The notes beneath the pieces were generated by a model that searched no databases, was not told where the DNA came from, and saw only the letters and a list, made by a program, of their open reading frames with translations. The position numbers were made by a program, and so were the translations under genes. Source: Coffea arabica (lineage: Eukaryota > Streptophyta > Magnoliopsida > Gentianales > Rubiaceae). Taken from it: a stretch of DNA of 64,000 nt. Below, piece by piece: positions 49,009 to 59,100 of the stretch. The stretch spans positions 16,014,001-16,078,000 of the forward strand of contig NC_092312.1 in NCBI RefSeq assembly GCF_036785885.1, written 5' to 3'. Every line of letters starts with the position of its first letter. The first letter of the stretch is position 1.

Positions 49009-52000
49009 ATGGCAGAGGGCACTAGGTCTCAGGATGTCAGGAAAATGGAGGAACAAGTCAGAGCTTTGCTGAAGGAGCAGCAGGAGCAATTTGAGAGGGA
49101 AATGGCGGCTCTGCGGAATTTGGTGATCGAGCTTCACACACAGAAGGCTCAGGGCGAGGGGAACAGCTCTCCTCACCATTCGGATACTCCAACAAGTAGC
49201 AGGGGAGGATATCAAGTTCCTTCGCGACTGTCACGTATTGACTTCCCGAAATTCAACGGGGAGGACTTCCGAGGATGGTTGTACAAGAGCGAGCAGTTTT
49301 TTGAAGTGGATGGCACTCCTGGCTCAGTCAAGGTCAAAATAGCGGCCATGAATTTGGAAGGTAAGGCTCTTCAATGGCACCAAATTTTCATGAAATCTAG
49401 GCTTACTCGTGAACCCCCTGTGTGGGAAGAATACGTAAGGGAGCTGTCCTCAAGGTTTGGCGATTCCCTGTACGACGATCCAATGGGCGAATTGAAGAGC
49501 TTGAAGCAGTCTGGGACAGTACAAGACTACCACGATCTGTTTGAAGAACTACTCAACAGAGTGGACCTCCCAGAAGATTACGCTACAAGTTGTTTTCTGA
49601 GCGGGTTGAAGCCCGAAATCCAGTTGACTGTACGGATGTTCATGCCTAAAAGTGTGCAACATGCCAGAATTCTGGCCAAGATCGAAGAAGCAAAGATATC
49701 AGTACAATCGAATGGAAAGGTGACACCCAAACCTTTCACGAATTATTATGATCGCACTGGTACCACACCAATCCATGTGAATGCTCTTAAGCCTAAATGG
49801 AAGACGGACTCTAAGGCAGTGCTGCCCCTGCCTACGTTTCCAGCACTCCCTAGCAATGAAAGACAAAAGGAGCTAGTTGTTAGGAGGCCTTTCAGGAAAT
49901 TGAGTAGGGCAGAAATGGATGAAAAAAGGGCACGAGGACTTTGTTTCTGGTGCGATGAGAGGTTTACTGCTGGGCATAGGTGCGGGAGTAAGCAATTCCA
50001 CCGACTGGAGGTTTGGGATGATGAATCAGATAAGGATGAGACGGAAACAGATGAGGAAGGGGGTACGGTCGATGAGGGACAGTTAGCTCATATTTCCCTC
50101 AATGCCATGACTAACATGACTGTTCCTAATTTCAGGACAATGAGGGTCACTGGGCATGTGGGAAGGCAGTCTGTGAACATTTTCATAGACTGTGGTAGCT
50201 CACATAATTTTATCCACCCCAAGGTTGCACAAAAGCTGGGATTAAGTACACGGCAGGTTGACCCCCTAATTGTAGAAGTAGCAGACGGAAACAAGTTGAC
50301 TACTCGTGAACTCTGTTCAGGCTTCACCTGGAAAATGCAGGGGCAAGAGTTTAAGGCCGACTTGTTGGTACTACCTGTGGGTGGATGCGAAGTAGTATTG
50401 GGAATGCAGTGGTTAACCACCATTGGGGACGTGAAATGGAACTTTAGGGATCTCAGGATGGAGTTCTTGTCGGATGGCCACAAGGTGGTCTTGAGGGGAA
50501 TGAAGCAACATGGGCTACAGTTGGTGAAACAGAGAAAAATGCAGAGGCTACTCCAAAAGCCTGAACAAATTGCAGGAGCTCAAATCTGCCTAATCAGGAT
50601 GATCCAAGAGCCGGAGCCAGAACCATTACCTCTTTCTAGTATTGCTGTAGGAACCAGTGGTGAGCAGGTTAGTCAATCGTTGGGTCTGGATTCTTTGTTA
50701 AATGAATATGATGATTTGTTTCAAGAACCAAATGGCTTACCTCCTGAAAGATTGCATGATCATAGAATTGTTTTAAAAGAAGGTACGGAACCTATCAATG
50801 TAAGACCTTATAGGTATCCGGCCTTCCAGAAGGGAGAAATTGAAAAATTGATCGCTGAAATGCTTGTGTGTGGGCTCATCAGAGCTAGCTCTAGTCCATT
50901 CTCTTCACCAGTAGTTTTGGTGAAAAAGAAGGATGGGTCCTGGCGAATGTGTGTTGACTATAGGCAGCTAAACAATGCCACAATAAAGAATAAATTTCCC
51001 ATTCCTTTAATAGAAGAGTTGTTGGATGAACTTTTTGGAGCTAAGTTCTTCACCAAATTAGATTTGAGGTCTGGTTATCACCAGATTAGAATGAAAACTG
51101 AAGATGTGGAGAAGACAGCCTTTAGAACTCACGATGGCCACTATGAGTTTCTAGTTATGCCCTTTGGGCTAACTAATGCTCCTTCAACATTTCAAGGTCT
51201 AATGAATGACATTTTTAGGCCATTCTTGCGGAAGTTTATTTTGGTTTTCTTTGATGACATTTTGGTATACAGTGGCGGTTGGGAGGAGCACCTGCAGCAT
51301 CTGAGTGTGGTGTTTGAACTACTGAGAAGTCATGAACTGAAGGTAAAAAGAAGTAAATGTGCTTTTGCTCAGCAGCAAATTGACTATTTGGGGCATATTA
51401 TCAATGCAGAAGGCGTCCAAGCTGATCCCAAGAAAACTGATGCCATTCGGAGTTGGCCACTGCCGCAGACAGTCAAGGAATTGAGAGGATTTCTGGGTCT
51501 CACTGGGTATTATAGGAGGTTCATACGAGATTATGGTAAAATTACAAAGCCTTTAACTGACTTGCTTAAAAAGAATCAGTTTCAGTGGCACGATGGAGCT
51601 ACTCAAGCTTTTAAGAAGTTGCAGGAAGTTATGAGTAGCCCCCCTGTCCTAGCTCTGCCAGATTTTAGCCAGGAATTCATCGTGGAGACAGATGCATCTG
51701 GGAATGGGATTGGGGCGGTGTTAATGCAAAAAAGGAAACCGCTAGCTTTCTTCAGCAAGTCATTGGGGTCCAAGCATCAAGCTCTATCAGTATACGAAAA
51801 GGAAATGTTAGCCATAGTCACTGCCATTTTGAAGTGGAGAGCTTACTTGGTGGGAAGGCATTTCGTCATTAAAACGGACCATCAGAGCTTGAAGTACATT
51901 ATTGAACAAAGGGTACATACACCACTGCAACAGAAATGGATAGCCAAGCTGATGGGGTATGACTATGAAATACAATATAAGAAGGGGAGTGACAACGTTG

Positions 52001-53496
52001 TGGCAGATGCATTATCCAGGCAACCTCAGGAGGGCAGTTCTCTATGTACCATGGTCACTATCACAACGTCCTTGATCAGGGACATACAGCAGAGTTGGCA
52101 ACAGGATGCAGTAGTTCAGGACTTGATCCAGAGGTTAGCCAATAATGGTCCGTGCTCGAGCAACTACTCGTGGCACCAGGGAGTGTTAAAGAGGAAGGGA
52201 AAACTGGTGGTTGGCAATGACCCGTCTTTAAGGGGCAGATTGATTACCTTGTGGCATTCGAGCTCACAAGGGGGGCATTCTGGAATTGAGGTAACGTACA
52301 GGAGGCTTAAGCAGATCTTGTACTGGCCATTCATGTTCAAGGATGTGGCTCATTTTGTAGCAGCATGCGACATCTGCCAAAGAAATAAACCAGATAATGT
52401 AGCTTATCCGGGCTTATTACAACCTCTACCCATACCTCAGAGGATCTGGTCTGACATCTCTATGGATTTTATCGAAGGCTTACCTCTCTCACATGGCAAG
52501 AAGGTGATTTTCGTGGTGGTCGATAGGCTCAGTAAATATGCCCACTTCATGGCCGTAGCTCATCCTTACACAGCCATCTCCATTGCACAGCTCTTCATGG
52601 ACCAGGTTTACAGGTTGCATGGTCTTCCCCAGACCATTGTTAGTGATCGAGACCCCATCTTTCTAAGCTCCTTCTGGCGAGAAATTTTCAGGTTGCAGCA
52701 GGTTCAGTTGAACATGTCTTCTTCTTATCACCCTCAGAGCGACGGTCAGACAGAGGTAGTCAACAGATGTCTGGAGAACTATTTAAGATGTATGACGGGT
52801 GACCATCCCAGAGAATGGAGTTCGTGGTTGCCAATGGCAGAGTACTGGTATAACACAAATTTCCATTCTTCTGCTAAGTTCACTCCATATGAAATTGTCT
52901 ATGGGCAGCCGGCCCCTCTTCACATTCCATACCTACCTGAGGCCACAGCATGTGCTTCCGTGGATAGGAGCTTACAAGCTAGGGAGAAGGTCATTCACTC
53001 CTTGAGACATAATCTGTCCAAGGCTCAACATCGAATGAAGCAGTTAGCTGATAAGCATAGGTCGGAGAGGGAACTTGCGGTTGGTGACTGGGTTTATGTG
53101 AAACTTCAGCCTTACAGACAGCATTCCCTACGTTCTCACCACTGTCAGAAGCTGTCACCTCGCTACTTTGGTCCATTTCAGGTGTTGGCAAGGATAGGAG
53201 CAGTGGCCTACAAGTTAGCTTTACCTTCGCATGCCCGTATCCATGACACATTCCATATCTCCTTGCTCAAAAAGAAGGTTGGCACAGGGGGCACTCAAGC
53301 TCAGATTCCCGCAGGAATTACACACCAAGGACAGATGTTGGCAGAGCCCATAGCTGTTCTTGACAGACGTCTGGTCAAGCGTGGGCGAGTTGCGGCTACA
53401 CAGGTGCTGGTTCAATGGAGTAACAGCTTTCCCGAAGATGCAACTTGGGAGTACTTGCAGGACTTGCGGCTACAGTTCCCTCATTTCAATCCTTGA
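49009..53496 (+). CDS. Gag-Pol polyprotein with chromodomain, 1495 aa
   Basis: A single reading frame without stop or frameshift from the first ATG (49009); the frame is open further upstream to 48943 but without an ATG. Domains by residue number: coiled-coil-like N-terminus and retrotransposon gag (about 60-240); a CX2C...HRC zinc knuckle at about 312; an aspartic protease with D394 in FIDCGSSHNFI; reverse transcriptase with D749/D750 in VFFDDILVYS; RNase H with D895 in ETDASGNG; an integrase with the HHCC finger from H1090 and the catalytic triad D1153, D1213, E1249 (35 residues between the last two, as expected); and a C-terminal chromodomain at about 1449-1490 (QVLVQWSNSFPEDATWE). The protease has Cys where Ser or Thr normally follows the catalytic Asp. 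All other catalytic residues are present, so the copy looks coding-competent. Confidence 0.95.
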   Translation: MAEGTRSQDVRKMEEQVRALLKEQQEQFEREMAALRNLVIELHTQKAQGEGNSSPHHSDTPTSSRGGYQVPSRLSRIDFPKFNGEDFRGWLYKSEQFFEVDGTPGSVKVKIAAMNLEGKALQWHQIFMKSRLTREPPVWEEYVRELSSRFGDSLYDDPMGELKSLKQSGTVQDYHDLFEELLNRVDLPEDYATSCFLSGLKPEIQLTVRMFMPKSVQHARILAKIEEAKISVQSNGKVTPKPFTNYYDRTGTTPIHVNALKPKWKTDSKAVLPLPTFPALPSNERQKELVVRRPFRKLSRAEMDEKRARGLCFWCDERFTAGHRCGSKQFHRLEVWDDESDKDETETDEEGGTVDEGQLAHISLNAMTNMTVPNFRTMRVTGHVGRQSVNIFIDCGSSHNFIHPKVAQKLGLSTRQVDPLIVEVADGNKLTTRELCSGFTWKMQGQEFKADLLVLPVGGCEVVLGMQWLTTIGDVKWNFRDLRMEFLSDGHKVVLRGMKQHGLQLVKQRKMQRLLQKPEQIAGAQICLIRMIQEPEPEPLPLSSIAVGTSGEQVSQSLGLDSLLNEYDDLFQEPNGLPPERLHDHRIVLKEGTEPINVRPYRYPAFQKGEIEKLIAEMLVCGLIRASSSPFSSPVVLVKKKDGSWRMCVDYRQLNNATIKNKFPIPLIEELLDELFGAKFFTKLDLRSGYHQIRMKTEDVEKTAFRTHDGHYEFLVMPFGLTNAPSTFQGLMNDIFRPFLRKFILVFFDDILVYSGGWEEHLQHLSVVFELLRSHELKVKRSKCAFAQQQIDYLGHIINAEGVQADPKKTDAIRSWPLPQTVKELRGFLGLTGYYRRFIRDYGKITKPLTDLLKKNQFQWHDGATQAFKKLQEVMSSPPVLALPDFSQEFIVETDASGNGIGAVLMQKRKPLAFFSKSLGSKHQALSVYEKEMLAIVTAILKWRAYLVGRHFVIKTDHQSLKYIIEQRVHTPLQQKWIAKLMGYDYEIQYKKGSDNVVADALSRQPQEGSSLCTMVTITTSLIRDIQQSWQQDAVVQDLIQRLANNGPCSSNYSWHQGVLKRKGKLVVGNDPSLRGRLITLWHSSSQGGHSGIEVTYRRLKQILYWPFMFKDVAHFVAACDICQRNKPDNVAYPGLLQPLPIPQRIWSDISMDFIEGLPLSHGKKVIFVVVDRLSKYAHFMAVAHPYTAISIAQLFMDQVYRLHGLPQTIVSDRDPIFLSSFWREIFRLQQVQLNMSSSYHPQSDGQTEVVNRCLENYLRCMTGDHPREWSSWLPMAEYWYNTNFHSSAKFTPYEIVYGQPAPLHIPYLPEATACASVDRSLQAREKVIHSLRHNLSKAQHRMKQLADKHRSERELAVGDWVYVKLQPYRQHSLRSHHCQKLSPRYFGPFQVLARIGAVAYKLALPSHARIHDTFHISLLKKKVGTGGTQAQIPAGITHQGQMLAEPIAVLDRRLVKRGRVAATQVLVQWSNSFPEDATWEYLQDLRLQFPHFNP

Positions 53497-53512
53497 GGAC
53501 AAGGATTGTTTT

Positions 53513-53524
53513 GAGAGGCGGGTA
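53513..53524 (+). promoter_or_regulatory. Polypurine tract
   Basis: GAGAGGCGGGTA stands just upstream of the 3' LTR, the expected place for the primer of plus-strand DNA synthesis. Confidence 0.75.
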
Positions 53525-53525
53525 T

Positions 53526-53922
53526 TGATACACGTGAACGGGGTTACGTAAGTTTAGGGGCTGCATGTGCGTGCATGGGGTTTGCATGGAGGGCCACAGC
53601 TGGGTTTTGTTGCAGTTAGTTACTGAAAGTTGTTACAGTTAGTTAGTACTGATTTGTAAGATTCTTATGACATCAGCAGATGTCATAAGTTTGTTAGCCG
53701 GTTATAAGCTCACCGTCTTAGCACTTATAAAAGGCGAAGATGGGCACCAGTAGAAGACAGACAAAATCTGGGAAATTTGTTATATCGGCACTTTCCATTT
53801 CTTCTGTAATCTTTCCTTCTTTATTCAAGTCAATAAAGTTCTCTTGGCTTTCGGATTACTTCTCCGCCAGTTTTTGTAATTCCTAAGTCAGAGATTGAGG
53901 ACCTCTACTGTCCTTTGCATCA
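53526..53922 (+). repeat. 3' LTR
   Basis: 397 bases, the same length as the 5' LTR and without visible differences from it. It is followed by the right GGACA target-site copy (53923-53927). Confidence 0.95.
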
Positions 53923-54037
53923 GGACATTCCACAAAATTGTAAGACAGGAGTCGGGGATTTTGTCCTAGTTGAGCTTTCAAGAATGACACGGGTTCTGAA
54001 GCATCAGGCAAATGTTGTGTACGAAATTTACTACTGA
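53923..54037 (+). pseudogene. Short coding-like frame continuing the empty site, possible disrupted exon
   Basis: A frame beginning at the right target-site copy reads DIPQNCKTGVGDFVLVELSR and on to a TGA at 54035-54037. When the element is ignored, it continues to the left into LDPKKRYAT at about 48544-48573 before meeting a stop near 48530. The residue composition looks protein-like, and the frame is about 50 codons. I do not recognise the family. It could be the terminal exon of a gene cut by the retrotransposon, an old fragment, or chance. Confidence 0.3.
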
Positions 54038-56179
54038 GATATGTAGAGCAGTTGCTGTCTTCGTTGTATCTCCGTGACTCGTTTAGGTTTGCATGTGAAG
54101 GATCCTGAGTTGGTTGTCAGATAAAAATATGTTCTCTTGTCAGTGTTGGTATTCCACAAGACAAATTCATTTATTGATCTCAGAATTTTCAGATTAATTC
54201 TTCTTCAAACCACATTTGGTACCCTGTCAAGCCTTTTTTTTTTCCGCCCGCCCGCCGGGGGGGGGGTGGGGAGAGGGGAGGTAATCAATCAACATTGTAA
54301 AACTCGTTGTGCACCCTTTGAAACCAGTTCAGATCTTTTAGCTGAAGCACGCAAACTGCAGTTGAAAAGATCAAACGTGCGATATATATAATATGTCGTA
54401 TAGATAGCTCATTCAAGCAACAGTAAAAATTGGAAACACCAGAGGCTTTTGGTTGGGCACACTTTATAATTGCTCCTTTCTTTTTCTTTTCTTTTTTTTT
54501 TTTTTTGGGGTTTTGTCTAACAACCATTTTAGACCATCATCACGGTCCCTTTTACACTTCCTAGTTATCACCGTGCAAAAGATAATTCAAGGTAGACAAG
54601 AAGAATTTAGCCATCAGGACTGGCTAACATGCGTAGAACTATCAATAAGTAGATGCAACGAGATGAAACACATCATGTGGCTACAACAAATTCATTTTAT
54701 TAGGAAAGGGGTTGGGCGGCAACCAAATCATTGAAGATGGCCTTGTCGTCTCACTTTCTCCATCACATAGACAAGCACAATATAACCACCAGCCCAGCTT
54801 TTTAAGGCTGGGTGGGTAAACCTTGCCTCCCATCCATTATCACATTAAAATGTTGATTTGCTTCAAAAAAATTCAAGCGGATGCGTAATGCAGCCGTTTA
54901 ATTTGGTGATGATTCAGTCCCCTCTAAATTATATCCAGACCTCCTTAAATTCATTCCTTCCCCCTAGTATAGAATAAATTACGATATACTACAATTATCG
55001 TCTTAAAAAAAAAAAAGACAAGCACAATACACCAAATAAGTTAATGTCATGACACAAACCCGAAATAGGATAACCTTTCAGGCCTTCATTAATGGGTAAG
55101 CACCGAAGAGCCTGCCCTGTTGCTCTGCCCTCCAGTCGTCGGTGTCTACCATGGTCATTTGAGTATCAATTATGGGCTCCAGCCGTCTGGTCCATGTCGC
55201 ACCCAGCTATATCACCAACAAAGCTGGCACGACAAAGACCCACCTAAGTGCCACTTTTATACCCATTCCTTTTGTTTTGAATTAATCTTTTATACACAGA
55301 TAACATGTACATAATCACTGTTAAAAGTATGATAATTCATCTAAACTTAAATACAACACAATCGACATTGCACGTATAATAACTCATCTGAATTTAGATT
55401 TAAAATTTAAATTTTATTTATATGTCATATATTGAATTGTAATAATGTATATAAAATTAACTATTTTCTTTTTGATTTTCAACTTGGGGAACGTTTCAGG
55501 GCTTTAGGTTTAACAAGTTAAAATCCACATGCTGCGTGACAAACTGTATAATGCATGTCCGCATATTTTTATGCAGTGCTGAGGACGACTGAACAAGCAA
55601 CTAATAATAAAAAGGGATCCATTCAAAAACCTCCCTTGAGTTTTTTGACAATTTTAGTGCCCTCCATTAAAGTTTTCAAAATATCACTTACCTCCACCGC
55701 CAGTCATTTGGTATCCAATGCTTACATCACTAATGGCTAAATTATACATGCTGTGTAACCTATCAGGTTAGTAATATTTTTAGAATCTCAGAGAGCATAG
55801 TGAAACTGTTAGAAATCTCAGAGCAAGTTTCTAAAATTATCCCTAACAAAATGACAGGCGATTTTTCGGCCATAGGTATTCGTTAGATAGAACCACTCCA
55901 AATCAGCTACTCTATCCTAAATGTTACATAATTGATAACAGATGAAAAAGAAAAGGATTCTCAGCAATAGTTTATTGTTTTCGTTCCTTATCCCAGCCTT
56001 TTCTTTATGGAAGGGCATAGAAGGCACGCAAGACAGATGCTCTCTGTCAACCCTATCTTCCAGTAATGACTTGGCAATCAAATTCAGCAAGTCTACAATG
56101 TAGACGCATGCTGCCAATCCCTCGTTGAGCATTAAACTTAATAGAAGTTACAGTTAACTTGCACAAAAGTTTAGAACAA
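54038..56179. other. Intergenic, downstream of the RBM28-like gene
   Basis: No gene was recognised. The region contains a GC-rich low-complexity patch (CGCCCGCCCGCC followed by a G run, 54246-54270), a long T run (54493-54506), an A run (55004-55015) and AT-rich stretches near 55320-55470. The right end, from about 55920, is probably 3' UTR of the RBM28-like gene. Confidence 0.5.
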
Positions 56180-59100
56180 TCACGATTGGAACCACCTCCT
56201 GATCTGTTTGGAACCTCGCTTTTCATGGTCAGTTTGGTCCGCATCGCGCCGTGCAAATTTGGATCTGTACTGCTCAATTAGTGTGTCAAGTTTATCCACC
56301 ACATCCCGTCCCAGAGGGTCACTGTTCCTTTTACTCTTTTTTCTTATCTCAGGACCAACGGGTTCCTCGTGTTTTTGTGCTTGATTCTGAAGCCTCCTCT
56401 TTTTGGTATATAACTGTGCTCTTTCCTGATGTCCACGCTTATGAGCACTAATGGTTGTGCCTTCAGCTGGATGTGGCACGCCTCCATCAGGGTTTCTTTG
56501 TTCCTGGTCGGGTATTTGCTTATTTTTTGAGCTTCTCATCTTTTTCTTGAATGAAATGTTGTCCCTTTTGCCACCAGCATCACCTTTTTGCTTCTTAACA
56601 ACTCGAACTTCCCCTGAAGGAGATTCTGCAAAAACTTGCCTCCCAACTTCAGCTTCTGTCTTACTCCCAGAAGTGTCTGATGCTTTAGCATCATGTCTAG
56701 ATTTGCGTTTTCTTGATTTCTCTTTTGAATGATAATCCAATGCACTTGATTTGTCATTCTGCTGCAAATCTTGAACGCCATTCAAGGAATCCTGCTGCCG
56801 AGCTTGAAGTTTGTCTTTCCTGCTTCGCAGTGTTAGGACATTATCAACAGCAAACTCGACAATTGGGCGTTGCTCAGGACCAAAAGTTTCTGCACCCATA
56901 ACACCACATTGGATTAGCATTGATACAACTGATAGTTGAACTCACTCTGCTTGCCCGGATATTAGTAACTCACAGCAACAATTTTTATATGCAGACTGGC
57001 AGAGTACCATCAGTGTCACCATTTAGAGAGCAAATGTAATGTTTTATGAAACAGATTACCTGGATTATTGTTAAGAACTCTCAAAGCCACAAGTGCATGT
57101 TGATGCTCCGAAAACTCGACAAAACCCACTCCACGAGAACTATTTTTTCTGGTTGAGTTTGTATTCTTGGACTCCCTCAAAATTTTTATCTGCATGACAA
57201 AAACACTCCTAGGATCCAAAAATGTGTGATCCATAATTTGCACAAACTCAATTGGAGATGAACATCTGTTACCTGTCGAATAACAGGCTTTTGCTTAGTA
57301 GCTCGAGAAGTTACTGCATGTATGCAGAGTTGCTTCAACTCTTCCTCAGACATTGTCTTTGGCAAATTGTACATCGCCAGCCTTGTCCTTGACACATGGA
57401 AGTTTGGAGATTTAAGTTTAGTCATTTTTTTCTCCTGCAACCTGTACAGTTGGTTGGAGCATTATTGAGTTTGCAAATTCTTGGAGCACAAAAGGTCAAC
57501 CACAGTCTCAAAAATTGTTAAATTTAAGAGCATAAGCAAGAAAGCTATACTGGAAAATTTACAACTCATAGGGCCTATTCTTCTTTGCTTAAATTAAGCT
57601 GATTCTCTATTGTTCCACTTACTGCAGAACTAAAGCAATTTGAGGTGTTCTTGAGATAAATGATATAAGAATATCTGCCATTTCATATGTACAAACATGC
57701 AACGTAAATTATGAGACTGGAACTTGTCAAGCCAGGAGTTAATGACTTTTCCACCATTGATGTGCCATTGTTTTGGCCCATATCCATGTAAACCATATAT
57801 AGCCCTGTTTCAAGAAGTGTGGCTAACACCCTTTTGAACTCCAATCTAATATCCAGAGGGGAAAAGGCCACTGTATGAAGTGCCATCTCAGACATATAAA
57901 GCACATTTCCGTGTAACTTTAGAGAAATTTATCGCTTCATCCAATTGGGGTACCATTTATTGAAATATGCTCTATCTTCACAGTATCAGGAAAGATCCAA
58001 TAAAAATTTTCAAGCAGTTGTAAGTTGCCAATATACAACTTACTCATGCCAACAAATTTGGAATCACTGAATACTACTTCATCAGTTTATTCTGACAAAT
58101 CTGGAAACAAACCCTAACAATTGCTTCTACATTGACGAATATAAATTACTTTGTTTGCACCAGAAAAAAGTTAGCATGACAGAGAGCAGACATGGACATA
58201 TAATGTTTGTAGAATGCAAATCCAGGGCCCATTAGGTATCCAGAAAATAACTCTCCTCGAAGATATGAGACAATGCATTAACTCAAAGCTTCCAAAATGT
58301 AATAAGCAGCCAGGTAACCAAACAACAAACTACAGCCGGATAATAACCAGATTCGCTATTGAAAGATCGACATCTAGCAGATGATGTACAGATATATACT
58401 TGAAGATTTTTCCCGGTAGAAGTGGACCACATAAAATAAGATAAATTCCAAAATCATTTACAAATAAAACTTAATACTCACATTTTGCGCTTTGACATAT
58501 CGCTCACTGAAACACCTTCAGCAGCTGGAGTTCCCTCGAGGATAAGACCTTCCTGTTAGGTCAGAAAAGAGTATTAACATGCTGTTAGACACACACATAA
58601 AAGTGCAAGTATAGAATTTACACACACCAAAAAAAAAAAGATAAATATAATAAGAATGCCGCCTGATCTTCATACCAACCTTTGCCAGGTAAAGATTGCG
58701 GTGGTCACGATCCTCTTTTTTGGTCTTCTCCGAAACCTTATCTTGAGCTGCCTTCTTGTCCAGAGCCTTCAAAATTTTTAATTGCCTACCCTTTAGAAAG
58801 ATACCCAAACCAGCAGCAGCATTGGCAGCTGAAACTGCAGCATCAGCACCATCTGATGTTTTAAATTTGAGAAATCCTGTTCCCCTCGGTCGCCTGCACA
58901 GAGTAAAACCAAGATCATATCAGACAAATTCTCATTTGGAAGAGAAGATATTTGGAAATCCAATGGCCAACAGGAAAAGTTCATTCTCACTTGGTAACAT
59001 GATGAAGAACTGGAAGAAAGGATTCTACTTCACCAAATGCCAAGAGCCGTTGTTTTACTTCTTCGCTACTGGAATCAAAAGGAAGGTTGCTAATGAATAT

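Larger units (their letters stand above)
48574..53922 (+). mobile_element. Complete Ty3/Gypsy LTR retrotransposon (chromovirus type), 5349 bp
   Basis: The element has two 397-bp LTRs (48574-48970 and 53526-53922) that start TG and end CA. I found no difference between them by eye. It is flanked by GGACA duplications, has a primer-binding site one base after the 5' LTR, a purine-rich tract before the 3' LTR, and one uninterrupted polyprotein frame (49009-53496) with the order gag, protease, RT, RNase H, integrase and chromodomain. Integrase after RT/RNase H marks Ty3/Gypsy; the chromodomain marks the chromovirus branch. Small size and short LTRs recall the Reina lineage, but this was not tested. 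Identical LTRs and an intact frame indicate a very recent insertion. It sits about 1.5 kb upstream of the beta-galactosidase start, in the opposite orientation. Confidence 0.97.
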
